64,000 nucleotides of DNA from Polaribacter batillariae (lineage in GTDB: Bacteria; Bacteroidota; Bacteroidia; Flavobacteriales; Flavobacteriaceae): positions 3,454,501 through 3,518,500 of the forward strand of contig NZ_CP071795.1 in NCBI RefSeq assembly GCF_017498485.1. Reading direction: 5' to 3'. The translations under genes were made by a program, and so were the position numbers. Below, in pieces: positions 37,121 to 45,077 of this stretch. Positions within the stretch are counted from its first letter, which is position 1. The number at the start of each line of letters is the position of its first letter. The notes beneath the pieces are model-generated. The model searched no databases. It saw only the letters and a program-made list of their open reading frames with translations, and was not told the DNA's origin.

Positions 37121-38605
37121 ATGAATAAATATAGAATTTCAAAAAAGCAAGCTTTAATTACATTAGTATTTGTTTTTATTGTGAACCTTTTCGTTTCCTG
37201 TGATAATTTCGAAAGAGATTTTCAAGATGAGAGGTTTTTAAGTGAAGAACATTTTACTGAAATTAACAATTCTGGAGGAACAACTGGAATTGTAGCATTA
37301 GATGGTGCTTCTCTATCCTATTTTAGAGATGGAGAAGATGGCGAAATCGAATTTGGTATTAAATCTATTGATTTAGGAATGGATTTAAGGAGTAATGACA
37401 TGGATATGAGTAGAAGTACTTGGTATGGCGCATACCATAGATACGACAATACTGTATTAACGTCTGGTAATAATGATTTTATGTGGGAATTTTTCTACAA
37501 AGCAATTAATAATGCCAACCAAGTTATCAGTTTAATTTCTGATGAAGCCCCAGAAGAATTATTGGTTTACAAAAGTAAATCATATGCTTACAGGGCTATA
37601 AGTTACTTTTATTTAATAAGAATATATCAACACACTAGAGCTGATGATAGTACACCTGCAATCCCCATAGATTTTGGAGATTTTGTTGGCGAGTCTAAAG
37701 CTACAGTTGGTGAGGTCAAAAAATTAATTTTTGATGATTTAACAGCTGCCTATGAGGGCTTAAAAAATTATACGAGAGCTACTAAAGAAGAAGTTGATGC
37801 TAATGTTGTAGCTGCTTATTTAGCAAGATATCATTTAACTTATGAGAATTGGTCTGAGGCTGAAAAATATGCTGATATAGCTATGAAAGCTGGAAGTATT
37901 AGTGCAGATGTTGCTCATGGTTTTGATGAGCTTTCGCTCTCTGAAGCAATATGGGGAGCAGTTGTTACTCCGAACACGTCTGAAGTTTATCAATCATTTT
38001 TCTCGCATATAAGTCAAATTAATGATGGGTATAGTGGGTGGAATCATTTTAAGACAGCTAACTCGAATTTAGTTGATGCTCTTCCAGCTTCTGATTTAAG
38101 GCACTCATGGTTTGCTGACCAAGAATACCCTCCTGGAGTTGTAATTGTACCAGGTACATGGCCTCATTATAACAGAACACCTAAATATACTAGTTTAAAA
38201 TTTATAGCTCAACCAGGTCCTGGGCAATTTATTGGTGATTATATTTATCTCAGAAATACTGAGTTCATTTTAACAAAAGCAGAAGCTTTGGCAAGACAAA
38301 ATAAGACAGCTGAAGCTCAAAAAACTCTATTTGATTTAAATTCTGTTAGAGATTCTAACTATACATTATCTACTAATACAGGTCAGGCTTTAATTGACGA
38401 AATTTTATTTTACAGAAGAATTGAATTATGGGGAGATGGAGTAGCTTCTTTTGATATGGCAAGGCTTGGTTTGGGGCTTAATAGAAAAGATGGTAGGGTT
38501 AATTTAGTGCAGCCTGGTGCAGATTTGGTCATACCTCCTTTAGATACAAAAATGATTTATGAAATACCTCAAAGAGAAGTGGATGCAAATCCAAATATTA
38601 ATTAA
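37121..38605 (+). CDS. SusD/RagB-family surface lipoprotein
   Basis: The protein has 494 residues. SPII signal ending LFVSC (Cys27). TPR-rich body: YKSKSYAYRAISYFYLIRIY, VAAYLARYHLTYENWSEAEK and LRNTEFILTKAEALARQNKT are typical SusD helices, and the C-terminal RRIELWGDGVASFDMARLGL is the conserved family end. It is the substrate-capturing lid of the upstream SusC channel. An intrinsic terminator follows. Confidence 0.93.
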   Translation: MNKYRISKKQALITLVFVFIVNLFVSCDNFERDFQDERFLSEEHFTEINNSGGTTGIVALDGASLSYFRDGEDGEIEFGIKSIDLGMDLRSNDMDMSRSTWYGAYHRYDNTVLTSGNNDFMWEFFYKAINNANQVISLISDEAPEELLVYKSKSYAYRAISYFYLIRIYQHTRADDSTPAIPIDFGDFVGESKATVGEVKKLIFDDLTAAYEGLKNYTRATKEEVDANVVAAYLARYHLTYENWSEAEKYADIAMKAGSISADVAHGFDELSLSEAIWGAVVTPNTSEVYQSFFSHISQINDGYSGWNHFKTANSNLVDALPASDLRHSWFADQEYPPGVVIVPGTWPHYNRTPKYTSLKFIAQPGPGQFIGDYIYLRNTEFILTKAEALARQNKTAEAQKTLFDLNSVRDSNYTLSTNTGQALIDEILFYRRIELWGDGVASFDMARLGLGLNRKDGRVNLVQPGADLVIPPLDTKMIYEIPQREVDANPNIN

Positions 38606-38634
38606 ATAGTATTATTTTTAGTCTATAAAAAGTT

Positions 38635-38670
38635 AAAAAGCACTGAATTGATTATTTTCAGTGCTTTTTT
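38635..38670 (+). terminator. Intrinsic terminator after the SusCD operon
   Basis: Stem AAAAAGCACTGAA/TTCAGTGCTTTTT with a 9-nt loop and T-run. Confidence 0.9.
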
Positions 38671-38717
38671 ATTTTGACTTACTTATCTACATCAGTAATT
38701 GCATTTCTTTTTATAGC

Positions 38718-38792
38718 TCTTGTGTGGTCATAATTTTTATAAAGTTTCACAAAAATACTTAATTTAGATTTTAATTTGTAAGTTTTTAAGTC
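38718..38792. repeat. 75-bp perfect direct repeat, right copy (island boundary)
   Basis: Identical to 32251-32325, including the first codons of pyrF, which here have no gene attached. It lies 27 bp before the thioredoxin-like gene. Confidence 0.95.
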
Positions 38793-38831
38793 TAAAGAAG
38801 ACAAAAATTTCGAAACCCTTTGAATTCTATA

Positions 38832-39317
38832 ATGAAAAAAATACTTCTAATTTTTATAATTTTAGTGTCTAGTTGCACTTTCGAAAAACCGACAGAATTT
38901 TCTGAATTGGCACTAAAAGAGAAAGCATATACAGTATCTAACGAACAAATTTCTATTCAAGAAATTCTAAATAAATATAAAGGGAAAAAGATTTTAATAG
39001 ATGTTTGGGCTTCATGGTGTGGAGACTGTATAAAAGGACTGCGAAGTGTTAAAAATCTTCAAAAACAATATCCAGAAGTTGTTTTTTTATTTTTATCTGT
39101 AGATAAAAATAAAAGAGCATGGAAAAACGGTATTGCAAAATTTGGTATTACAGGAGAACATTATAATTTACCTAAAGGAATGAAAGATGGCGACTTCGTA
39201 GATTTTTTAAACTTAAGTTGGATTCCCAGATATTTAGTGATTAGCGAGCAAGGAAAAATTAAGCTTTTTAAAGCAACAAAAGCATCAGATGCTAATATTG
39301 TTGAAGCTTTAAAATAA
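38832..39317 (+). CDS. Thioredoxin-like TlpA-family lipoprotein
   Basis: About 161 residues from the ATG at 38832 (MKKILLIFI); an ATG four codons upstream is less convincing. SPII lipobox VSSC. The redox motif is WASWCGDC (residues about 62-69), with LFLSVDKNKRAWKNGIAKFG and the cis-Pro segment WIPRYLVISEQG. Small exported thiol oxidoreductase. Its upstream region was rebuilt by the 75-bp duplication. Confidence 0.85.
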   Translation: MKKILLIFIILVSSCTFEKPTEFSELALKEKAYTVSNEQISIQEILNKYKGKKILIDVWASWCGDCIKGLRSVKNLQKQYPEVVFLFLSVDKNKRAWKNGIAKFGITGEHYNLPKGMKDGDFVDFLNLSWIPRYLVISEQGKIKLFKATKASDANIVEALK

Positions 39318-39436
39318 TACATATACATCGTTTTAGTAACTATTTCTATTTCCTAAAATATTTTAAAGAGGATTTCTTAAATTTACCACTTAGAATTTAA
39401 TAACAAACTTCTGTAAAAAGAACCAAATTTATACAC

Positions 39437-40195
39437 ATGAGAACTAAGATTGTAGCAGGAAACTGGAAGATGAATAACGACAAAGAGCAGACTAAAAAAT
39501 TGATTAAAAGCCTAAAAAAATCAATTAAAAAAATGCCTCTTAAAAACACAAGAGTAATTGTGTCGCCAACATTTGTAAACCTTTCTTCTGCAGTAAAAAA
39601 AGCAGAAAACTCTAAGATAGAAGTCGTTGCGCAAAATATGCATCAGGCTACAAATGGAGCTTTTACAGGTGAAGTTTCTGGAGATATGTTAAAGGCAATT
39701 GGAGTAAAAACGGTTATTTTAGGACACTCAGAAAGAAGAACTTATTTTGGTGAAACTGATAAAAATTTAGCAGAAAAAGTAAATACGGTTATTGATAAAG
39801 AAATGGAAACCATTTTCTGTTTTGGAGAGTTGTTAGAAGACAGAAAATCCGATAATCATTTTGCAGTTGTAGAAAGCCAACTAAACAATGCCTTATTCCA
39901 TTTAGAAGCAAAAGATTGGAAAAACATTATTTTAGCGTACGAACCAGTTTGGGCAATTGGTACAGGAGAAACTGCAAGTCCAGAACAAGCACAAGAAATG
40001 CACGCATTTATTAGAAGTATTATCGAGAAAAAATACGATGCAAAAGTAGCAGAAAAAGTATCTATTTTATATGGTGGAAGTGTAAAACCAACAAATGCCG
40101 AAGAAATTTTTTCGAAACCAGATGTAGATGGTGGTTTAATTGGTGGAGCAGCTTTGCATGTAGATGATTTTACAGCAATTATTGCCGCTATTTAG
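39437..40195 (+). CDS. tpiA: Triosephosphate isomerase
   Basis: The protein has 252 residues, normal for the family. GNWKMNND carries the catalytic Lys, LGHSERRTYF the catalytic His, and AYEPVWAIGTGETASPEQAQ the catalytic Glu plus the flexible loop; GGSVKP and GGLIGGAAL bind phosphate. It interconverts DHAP and G3P. It is followed by a repeat element and prmA. Confidence 0.97.
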   Translation: MRTKIVAGNWKMNNDKEQTKKLIKSLKKSIKKMPLKNTRVIVSPTFVNLSSAVKKAENSKIEVVAQNMHQATNGAFTGEVSGDMLKAIGVKTVILGHSERRTYFGETDKNLAEKVNTVIDKEMETIFCFGELLEDRKSDNHFAVVESQLNNALFHLEAKDWKNIILAYEPVWAIGTGETASPEQAQEMHAFIRSIIEKKYDAKVAEKVSILYGGSVKPTNAEEIFSKPDVDGGLIGGAALHVDDFTAIIAAI

Positions 40196-40230
40196 TAGTT
40201 GTAAAATCAAAAGAAAACAATAAATTTGAA

Positions 40231-40447
40231 GCTGTCTCGAAAGTAATAAAACTTGTCATTTCGACTATAACAAGACCTGTCATTTCGACTGTAGTAAAAC
40301 TTGTCATTTCGACTGTAATGGAGAAATCTTACTTACTGAATTTCAGTATTTTATATTTTTAGATAACTTCGTTTGCTACTTTCAATCAAAATATATTTTG
40401 ATTTTAGTAATGCTTAAAATAACAGTTGAATTTACTTTTGTGACAGC
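40231..40447. repeat. MITE-like element, copy 1 (16-bp terminal inverted repeats)
   Basis: 217 bp with ends GCTGTCTCGAAAGTAA and TTACTTTTGTGACAGC, inverted with two mismatches. Inside are three units of TGTCATTTCGACT spaced 24 bp apart and the palindrome ATCAAAATATATTTTGAT. A related element is at 55666 and a fragment at 43824. No open frame. Confidence 0.75.
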
Positions 40448-40467
40448 CTTTTTTTTGAAATACAATT

Positions 40468-41304
40468 ATGGACAACATTTATATAGAGTACAACTTTACA
40501 GTAAATCCGAAAGAACCCGCAACTGAAATTTTAATTGCAGAATTAGGGAATGTTGGTTTCGAAAGTTTTGTGGAAACTGAAACAGGTGTAACTGCATACA
40601 TTCAAAAATTAGATTGGAATGCAGCAATTTTAGAATCTATTTTTGTGTTAAATTCAGATGAATTTTCAATTAATTATAATAAAAATGAAGTAGCGCAAAC
40701 CAATTGGAATGCAGAATGGGAGAAGAATTTCGAAGCAATTCAGGTTGATGGTTTGGTAAGCGTTCGTGCGCCTTTTCACGAGAATCCAAACTTAAAATAC
40801 GATATTGTAATTGAACCAAAAATGAGTTTTGGAACAGGACACCATGAAACGACTCATATGATGATTCAACATTTATTACAATTAGAACTAAAAGATAAAA
40901 AAGTGTTAGATATGGGTTGTGGAACAGGAATTTTAGCAATTTTTGCTGAAATGAGAGGCGCAAAACCATTAGATGCTATCGATATTGATAATTGGTGTTA
41001 CGAAAACTCATTAGAAAATGTAGCACGTAATAATTGTAGCAACATTTCCGTTTACGAAGGCGATTCTTCTTTATTAGTCAATAAAAAGTATGGTGTAATT
41101 ATTGCAAACATCAATAGAAATATTTTATTAATAGATATAAAGGTGTATGCAAACGGTTTAAATAAAAATGGCATTTTGTTGCTAAGTGGGTTCTATCAAG
41201 AAGACATTCCAATTATAGATGCAGAAGCTTCTAAATACGGTTTAAGTTTAAATACATTTATAGAACGTAACAATTGGGTTTCGTTAAAATATGTAAAAGA
41301 ATAA
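40468..41304 (+). CDS. prmA: Ribosomal protein L11 methyltransferase
   Basis: The protein has 278 residues. PKMSFGTGHHETTHMMIQHL is the PrmA signature, and VLDMGCGTGILAIFAEMRGA is SAM motif I; ANINRNILL is the NPPY-like catalytic segment. It trimethylates L11. clpS follows after 23 bp. N-terminal VNPKEPATEILIAELGNVGF fits the PrmA-specific substrate domain. Confidence 0.95.
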   Translation: MDNIYIEYNFTVNPKEPATEILIAELGNVGFESFVETETGVTAYIQKLDWNAAILESIFVLNSDEFSINYNKNEVAQTNWNAEWEKNFEAIQVDGLVSVRAPFHENPNLKYDIVIEPKMSFGTGHHETTHMMIQHLLQLELKDKKVLDMGCGTGILAIFAEMRGAKPLDAIDIDNWCYENSLENVARNNCSNISVYEGDSSLLVNKKYGVIIANINRNILLIDIKVYANGLNKNGILLLSGFYQEDIPIIDAEASKYGLSLNTFIERNNWVSLKYVKE

Positions 41305-41315
41305 ATAATATTTTT

Positions 41316-41323
41316 TATTTTTG
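41316..41323 (+). promoter_or_regulatory. clpS -7 promoter element
   Basis: TATTTTTG matches TAnnTTTG and lies 4 bp before the ATG, implying an almost leaderless mRNA. No clear TTG at -33. Confidence 0.5.
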
Positions 41324-41327
41324 CAAT

Positions 41328-41603
41328 ATGAGTGCAAAAGAAAAAATTCAGGAAGAAATAGATGTTTTAGATCAAGAAACATTTCAGTATGAAATCGTTT
41401 TACATAACGATGATGTAAATACGTTCGATCACGTGATCGATTCTTTAGTAAGCGTTTGTGATCATACTTTAGAGCAAGCAGAACAATGTGCAACCTTAGT
41501 GCACTATAAAGGAAAATGTACTGTAAAGTCTGGAGAGTATAAAGATTTAGAACCTAGGTGTTCTAAATTGTTGCAATTAGGTTTGTCTGCAGAATTGGTA
41601 TAA
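41328..41603 (+). CDS. clpS: ATP-dependent Clp protease adaptor
   Basis: The protein has 91 residues from the ATG at 41328; a longer frame from 41274 overlaps prmA and lacks support. YEIVLHNDDVNTFDHVIDSL is the N-degron-binding motif (NDD with the following T-F) and AEQCATLVHYKGKCTVKSG the ClpA-contacting part. It delivers N-degron substrates to the Clp protease. Confidence 0.94.
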   Translation: MSAKEKIQEEIDVLDQETFQYEIVLHNDDVNTFDHVIDSLVSVCDHTLEQAEQCATLVHYKGKCTVKSGEYKDLEPRCSKLLQLGLSAELV

Positions 41604-41660
41604 ATGATGGATAACATTCTAGATTATTACCAGTTTTCTAACTTTTTGACACTTTCCCAC
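41604..41660 (+). pseudogene. 5' remnant of a gene cut by the IS256 element
   Basis: A frame starts with ATG directly after the clpS stop and reads MMDNILDYYQFSNFLTLSHK before entering the IS end, where it terminates at 41702. It looks like the first 19 codons of a lost gene. A gene tail lies on the other side of the IS. Confidence 0.4.
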
Positions 41661-43017
41661 AAAGTGTGTAAGTTAAAAATTACAGGATTAAATTTTTCAT
41701 AGTTTAATCCTGTTTTCAAATATAGCCAAAAATTGGTTAAGAATGATACCCCAATTTCTAATAGGCAATGTCCATTTTTTTGTTGATTCTCTCAAAGCTA
41801 AAAATACGGATTTAATTACAGCATCATCTGTTGGATATGAGAGTTTGTTTTTAGTGTATTTTCTAATTTTCCCATTTAAGTTTTCAATTAAATTTGTGGT
41901 ATAAATAATGGTTCTGATTTCTAATGGGAAATCGAAGAAAACAGTGAGTTCATCCCAATTGTTTTCCCATGATTTAATGGCATAAGAATATTTGGATTCC
42001 CATTTTTCTTTAAAGTCTTCTAAGGCTGCTTTTGCTGCTTCTTTTGTAGGAGCTGTATAGATTTGCTTCATATCTCTTGTAAAGGCTTTTTTATCTTTCC
42101 AGACTACATATTTACAAGAGTTTCTGATTTGATGAACCACACATATTTGTGTTACTGAATTGGGAAAAATAGTTTTAATGGTGTCTGTAAATCCGTTTAA
42201 ATTATCAGTTGCTGTAATTAAAATGTCTTGTGTTCCTCTGGCTTTTATGTCGGTTAAAACGCTCATCCAAAAAGAGGAAGATTCGTTTTTTCCTAACCAA
42301 AGTCCTAAAACTTCTTTTTTACCATCTACTCTAAGACCAACAGCAATGTAAATTGTTTTATTGATGACTTTGGAGTTTTCACGAACCTTAAAAACGATGC
42401 CATCCATCCATACAATCAGATAAGTAGCTTCTAAAGGTCTATTTTTCCAAGCAATAATGTCAGCTGTAATTTTATCTGTGATTCTAGAAATGGCTGAACT
42501 AGAGATGTTAAAATTATACAATTCCCGTATTTGTTCTTCAATATCTGTAGTACTCATTCCTTTGGCATATAAAGAAATAATCAGGTTTTCAACTCCATCT
42601 GCAGTACTTTCTCGCTTTTTAATAAGCATTGGATTGAAAGTAGCATCGCGATCTCTTGGAACTTTTATTTTAGTTTCTCCTAAATGCGTCTTTATTGTTT
42701 TGGTGCCATAGCCATTTCGTGAATTAGGATTGTTGCTTTTTTGATGCTTATCGTAATCTAAATGTGCATCTAATTCGCCTTCTAAAATCTTTTCTACACC
42801 ACGTTTGTGCAGTTGTTCTATAAAACTGGTTAGTTCTGAACCTGTTTTAAATTGTTTTAAAAATTCTTCGTTTAATAAATCTTCTGGTTTCATAATAAAA
42901 GTGTGTTTATAAATTTAGTGATTATTTAATCGTAAAGTTATTTCCGAAATTTTTCCTCATGGAGCAATTTAAATATTGCTCTAGAAAAATTTCAGAATAA
43001 CTTTACTTACACACTTT
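41661..43017 (-). mobile_element. IS256-family insertion sequence
   Basis: About 1.36 kb with matching terminal inverted repeats, AAAGTGTGTAAGT at 41661 and ACTTACACACTTT ending at 43017. It carries one intact mutator-type transposase. No clear 8-9 bp target duplication is visible, so one flank has probably been deleted. Confidence 0.87.
41697..42893 (-). CDS. IS256-family transposase
   Basis: The protein has 398 residues, full length. [20 protein letters not shown] and [20 protein letters not shown] form the N-terminal signature; [13 protein letters not shown] holds the first Asp, [19 protein letters not shown] the second, and [13 protein letters not shown] follows the catalytic Glu (NLIEN). 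All catalytic parts are present, so it may be active. Confidence 0.95.
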   Translation of the reverse strand: MKPEDLLNEEFLKQFKTGSELTSFIEQLHKRGVEKILEGELDAHLDYDKHQKSNNPNSRNGYGTKTIKTHLGETKIKVPRDRDATFNPMLIKKRESTADGVENLIISLYAKGMSTTDIEEQIRELYNFNISSSAISRITDKITADIIAWKNRPLEATYLIVWMDGIVFKVRENSKVINKTIYIAVGLRVDGKKEVLGLWLGKNESSSFWMSVLTDIKARGTQDILITATDNLNGFTDTIKTIFPNSVTQICVVHQIRNSCKYVVWKDKKAFTRDMKQIYTAPTKEAAKAALEDFKEKWESKYSYAIKSWENNWDELTVFFDFPLEIRTIIYTTNLIENLNGKIRKYTKNKLSYPTDDAVIKSVFLALRESTKKWTLPIRNWGIILNQFLAIFENRIKL

Positions 43018-43270
43018 TTGGTTTAGTACCAACTTTTTTAAAGACAAAAGTGGTTTTTTTTCTGGGAATGAAATCTCTTTTACAGAATTAAATGAAACTC
43101 ATTTTTTAATTTTTGAAAAAGAAAATGAGCAATATAACTTGTATGTCTCTAAATATACAGGAAAGCAAGATATTGGAGAAAAAGCTCCGGAAATATTGGA
43201 ATCACTTATAAAAAACTACGATAAAAGTATTCCAGAACATAGAATTACACTTCGAAAATATATAGAATAA
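43018..43270 (+). pseudogene. 3' remnant of a gene cut by the IS256 element
   Basis: An open frame without a start runs from the IS end to TAA at 43268: FFKDKSGFFSGNEISFTELN then ETHFLIFEKENEQYNLYVSK and a helical end HRITLRKYIE. About 83 residues; composition is protein-like. The family is not recognised. It may or may not belong to the same gene as the 41604 piece. Confidence 0.5.
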
Positions 43271-43355
43271 TTCAGCAAATATCTCGAGTTATTTTTTACA
43301 AAAAAACATGTGACTTTTTTTTACCCATGTGTCTTAAAAGAGACAATAAGACAAA

Positions 43356-43553
43356 ATGGGCCCTAAAAATATTTTAATAATAATTTTATTAATACTTCCT
43401 TTTATAGGATTTGCTCAGCTTGCACCACCATCACCATCACCAGGCCCACCACCACCACCACCTGGTTTACCAATTGATGGTTTTTCTGGCGCTTTGCTTG
43501 CTTTGGGGGTAATTTACGGAGTTAGAAAAAAATATAAAGATAGTAGTAGTTAG
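43356..43553 (+). CDS. PID-CTERM-like small exported protein
   Basis: 65 residues. A signal peptide (cut after FIGFAQ) is followed by a proline-rich linker and then PGLPIDGFSGALLALGVIYG with a basic tail RKKYKDSSS. This tripartite end (PID motif, hydrophobic helix, basic cluster) fits the PID-CTERM sorting-signal proteins of Bacteroidota as I recall them. It may be a sorted, membrane-tethered peptide. A strong terminator follows. Confidence 0.7.
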   Translation: MGPKNILIIILLILPFIGFAQLAPPSPSPGPPPPPPGLPIDGFSGALLALGVIYGVRKKYKDSSS

Positions 43554-43580
43554 TATTTATATACTAAGTTTGGTTAGACA

Positions 43581-43613
43581 AAAAGACCTTAGGCAAATGC
43601 CTAGGGTCTTTTT
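43581..43613 (+). terminator. Intrinsic terminator after the PID-CTERM gene
   Basis: 14-bp stem AAAGACCTTAGGCA/TGCCTAGGGTCTTT with a tiny loop and a T5 run. Confidence 0.92.
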
Positions 43614-44011
43614 AATCGAAAAGAATTTCTTAAGACTCTGGCTTGGGGTTTGCGTTGAAAATATCACTTCCGAGAAAACGGAAATTTAAATATAACATTT
43701 TGGTTTTTTGACCTTTTTAGGTGAGAATAAAACTAGCAAAATACCTCTGTGTTTCTGCCTCGAGAGTAGTTGGTTTTAAGAAATTATTTATCTATGACTT
43801 GTTCTAAGTATTTTTCAGTTCGAGCATTACTGAAATCAAAATATATTTTGATGGAAAGTAGCAAAACGAAGTTTAGAGAGCAGTTGTAAAATTAGTATTT
43901 TAAATAAATCTCGACCACGCTTAATTTGATGCTTACATTAAAATATTGATAATGAGTGATTTCGTATATGGTTTGCGTCAAATTCACGTTAGTAGATGTA
44001 AAAAGTGTGAG
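43614..44011. other. Gene-poor intergenic stretch
   Basis: No credible gene. It contains TAGTTGGTTTTAAGAAATT (around 43776), shared with 11293 upstream of the barrel gene, and at 43824-43872 an inverted fragment of the MITE-like element of 40231 (GCATTACTGAAATCAAAATA and the 18-bp palindrome). Confidence 0.6.
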
Positions 44012-44059
44012 CATAAAAAAACCAGTGATTTCCAAATCGTTAGAAAGTACTGGTTTTAA
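44012..44059 (-). terminator. Terminator after tRNA-Arg
   Basis: On the minus strand AAAACCAGTACTTTC pairs with GAAATCACTGGTTTT, followed by a U-run, directly downstream of the tRNA. Confidence 0.8.
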
Positions 44060-44061
44060 AG

Positions 44062-44135
44062 TGACCATGGCAGGATTCAAACCTGCAACCTCTTGAGCCG
44101 TAATCAAGTGCGCTATTCAGTTGCGCCACATGGCC
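44062..44135 (-). tRNA. tRNA-Arg (anticodon ACG)
   Basis: 74 nt. Acceptor GGCCATG/CATGGTC, D-arm GCGC/GCGC, anticodon stem CTTGA/TCAAG with loop TTACGGC (anticodon ACG), T-arm GCAGG TTTGAAT CCTGC. The 3' CCA is not encoded. Confidence 0.96.
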
Positions 44136-44193
44136 TTTTTGCGGGTGCAAATATAATAGAGTTTTTTGACATTAGAAAGCAGATTTGCTTTTT

Positions 44194-44424
44194 TTACGAA
44201 TTTATTTTTTCGTTGTAAGCATCTACAATAGGTTGGGCTTTCTTTATGTCGCAATTTAAGACAAATAACTCAACAGAATTGCCTAAAGGCGCAAAGCCTG
44301 CTAATTTTCCAGAATTTACATGGTCTTTAATTATAGAAGAGATGTTTTCTTCCTCTAACAACTGTTTTAATCTATTTGTTAAAATAGAAGATCCTGTAAA
44401 AATTTTAATGTGTTCATCTTTCAT
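44194..44424 (-). CDS. DUF2007 domain-containing protein
   Basis: 76 residues from the ATG at 44424 (MKDEHIKIFTGSSI). The GSSILTNRLKQLLEEENISS segment and the ending LFVLNCDIKKAQPIVDAYNE fit the putative signal-transducing DUF2007 family, a small ferredoxin-like fold. Function unknown. The frame could extend upstream but would then run into the neighbouring small gene. Confidence 0.8.
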   Translation of the reverse strand: MKDEHIKIFTGSSILTNRLKQLLEEENISSIIKDHVNSGKLAGFAPLGNSVELFVLNCDIKKAQPIVDAYNEKINS

Positions 44425-44434
44425 AATTAAGTTT

Positions 44435-44587
44435 TTAGTTAAGTGAATTCTTGGTAACAAAAGCTTTCCAACCAATTAAAGCTAATTGTAATTTAGTAGC
44501 TTTAGCAATATGTAATCCTTTCTTTGTGTAAGAAGGTAAAATGGTTTTATTAATCTTGGCAAGAATTTTAAAAAATTGTTTTTTCAT
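44435..44587 (-). CDS. Small basic conserved protein (50 residues)
   Basis: The frame starts at an ATG and ends in TAA 10 bp before the DUF2007 start. It reads MKKQFFKILAKINKTILPSY and ends ALIGWKAFVTKNSLN, strongly basic. I recall closely similar 50-residue proteins in other Flavobacteriaceae, in the same place. It is probably co-transcribed with DUF2007. Confidence 0.65.
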   Translation of the reverse strand: MKKQFFKILAKINKTILPSYTKKGLHIAKATKLQLALIGWKAFVTKNSLN

Positions 44588-45053
44588 TTTATGCGAACTC
44601 TAATCAAATTTAATAAAAATAAACAACTCTTTTATAGAATTGTTTAAAGTTAGTCGATTAACATAAAATCGAAAAAATAAATTCAGAAATGTCTTTAATA
44701 ATTTTAAGTGCGATAACAATCATAATTATAAGTTTTTTGAGTTAGTATTTTGGTGTATTTTTTTATTTTTTTGTGAATATATGCACATTAAAAAAACACG
44801 ACCAAATCATTTTATACTTTTTAATGAAATTAATATTATATTTATAACTAAAAAAATACAATTTGTTTTAAAGTGTAAGTATGTTAACTATAAATATGTT
44901 TTATAATGTAATGTAAAATTTTATTATATTGTATTTCTGTAAGGAAGTAAAGCAGCAAAATATCTTAAAATTTAAATGTAAAGAAGATTTTGTCTTTATA
45001 AACTAAATTTTATACGTTTTCATTATTTCTTTTTTGGAAAGTCTATAAAAATG
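44588..45053. other. AT-rich intergenic stretch without gene
   Basis: Very AT-rich. The only frames are very short (for example 18 codons at 44688). Nothing supported. Confidence 0.6.
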
Positions 45054-45061
45054 TATCTTCG
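45034..45061 (+). promoter_or_regulatory. Promoter of the antiporter gene
   Basis: TTG at 45034-45036, 17 bp, then TATCTTCG at 45054-45061, close to TAnnTTTG; the ATG follows 16 bp later. Confidence 0.5.
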
Positions 45062-45077
45062 TAAAAAATAAAAATTT

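Noticed and set aside
43892..44107. 71-codon frame across the tRNA region
   Set aside because: It overlaps tRNA-Arg and its terminator and has no protein-like features.
44688..44744. 18-codon hydrophobic frame in the AT-rich gap
   Set aside because: Too short and of a composition expected by chance in AT-rich DNA.
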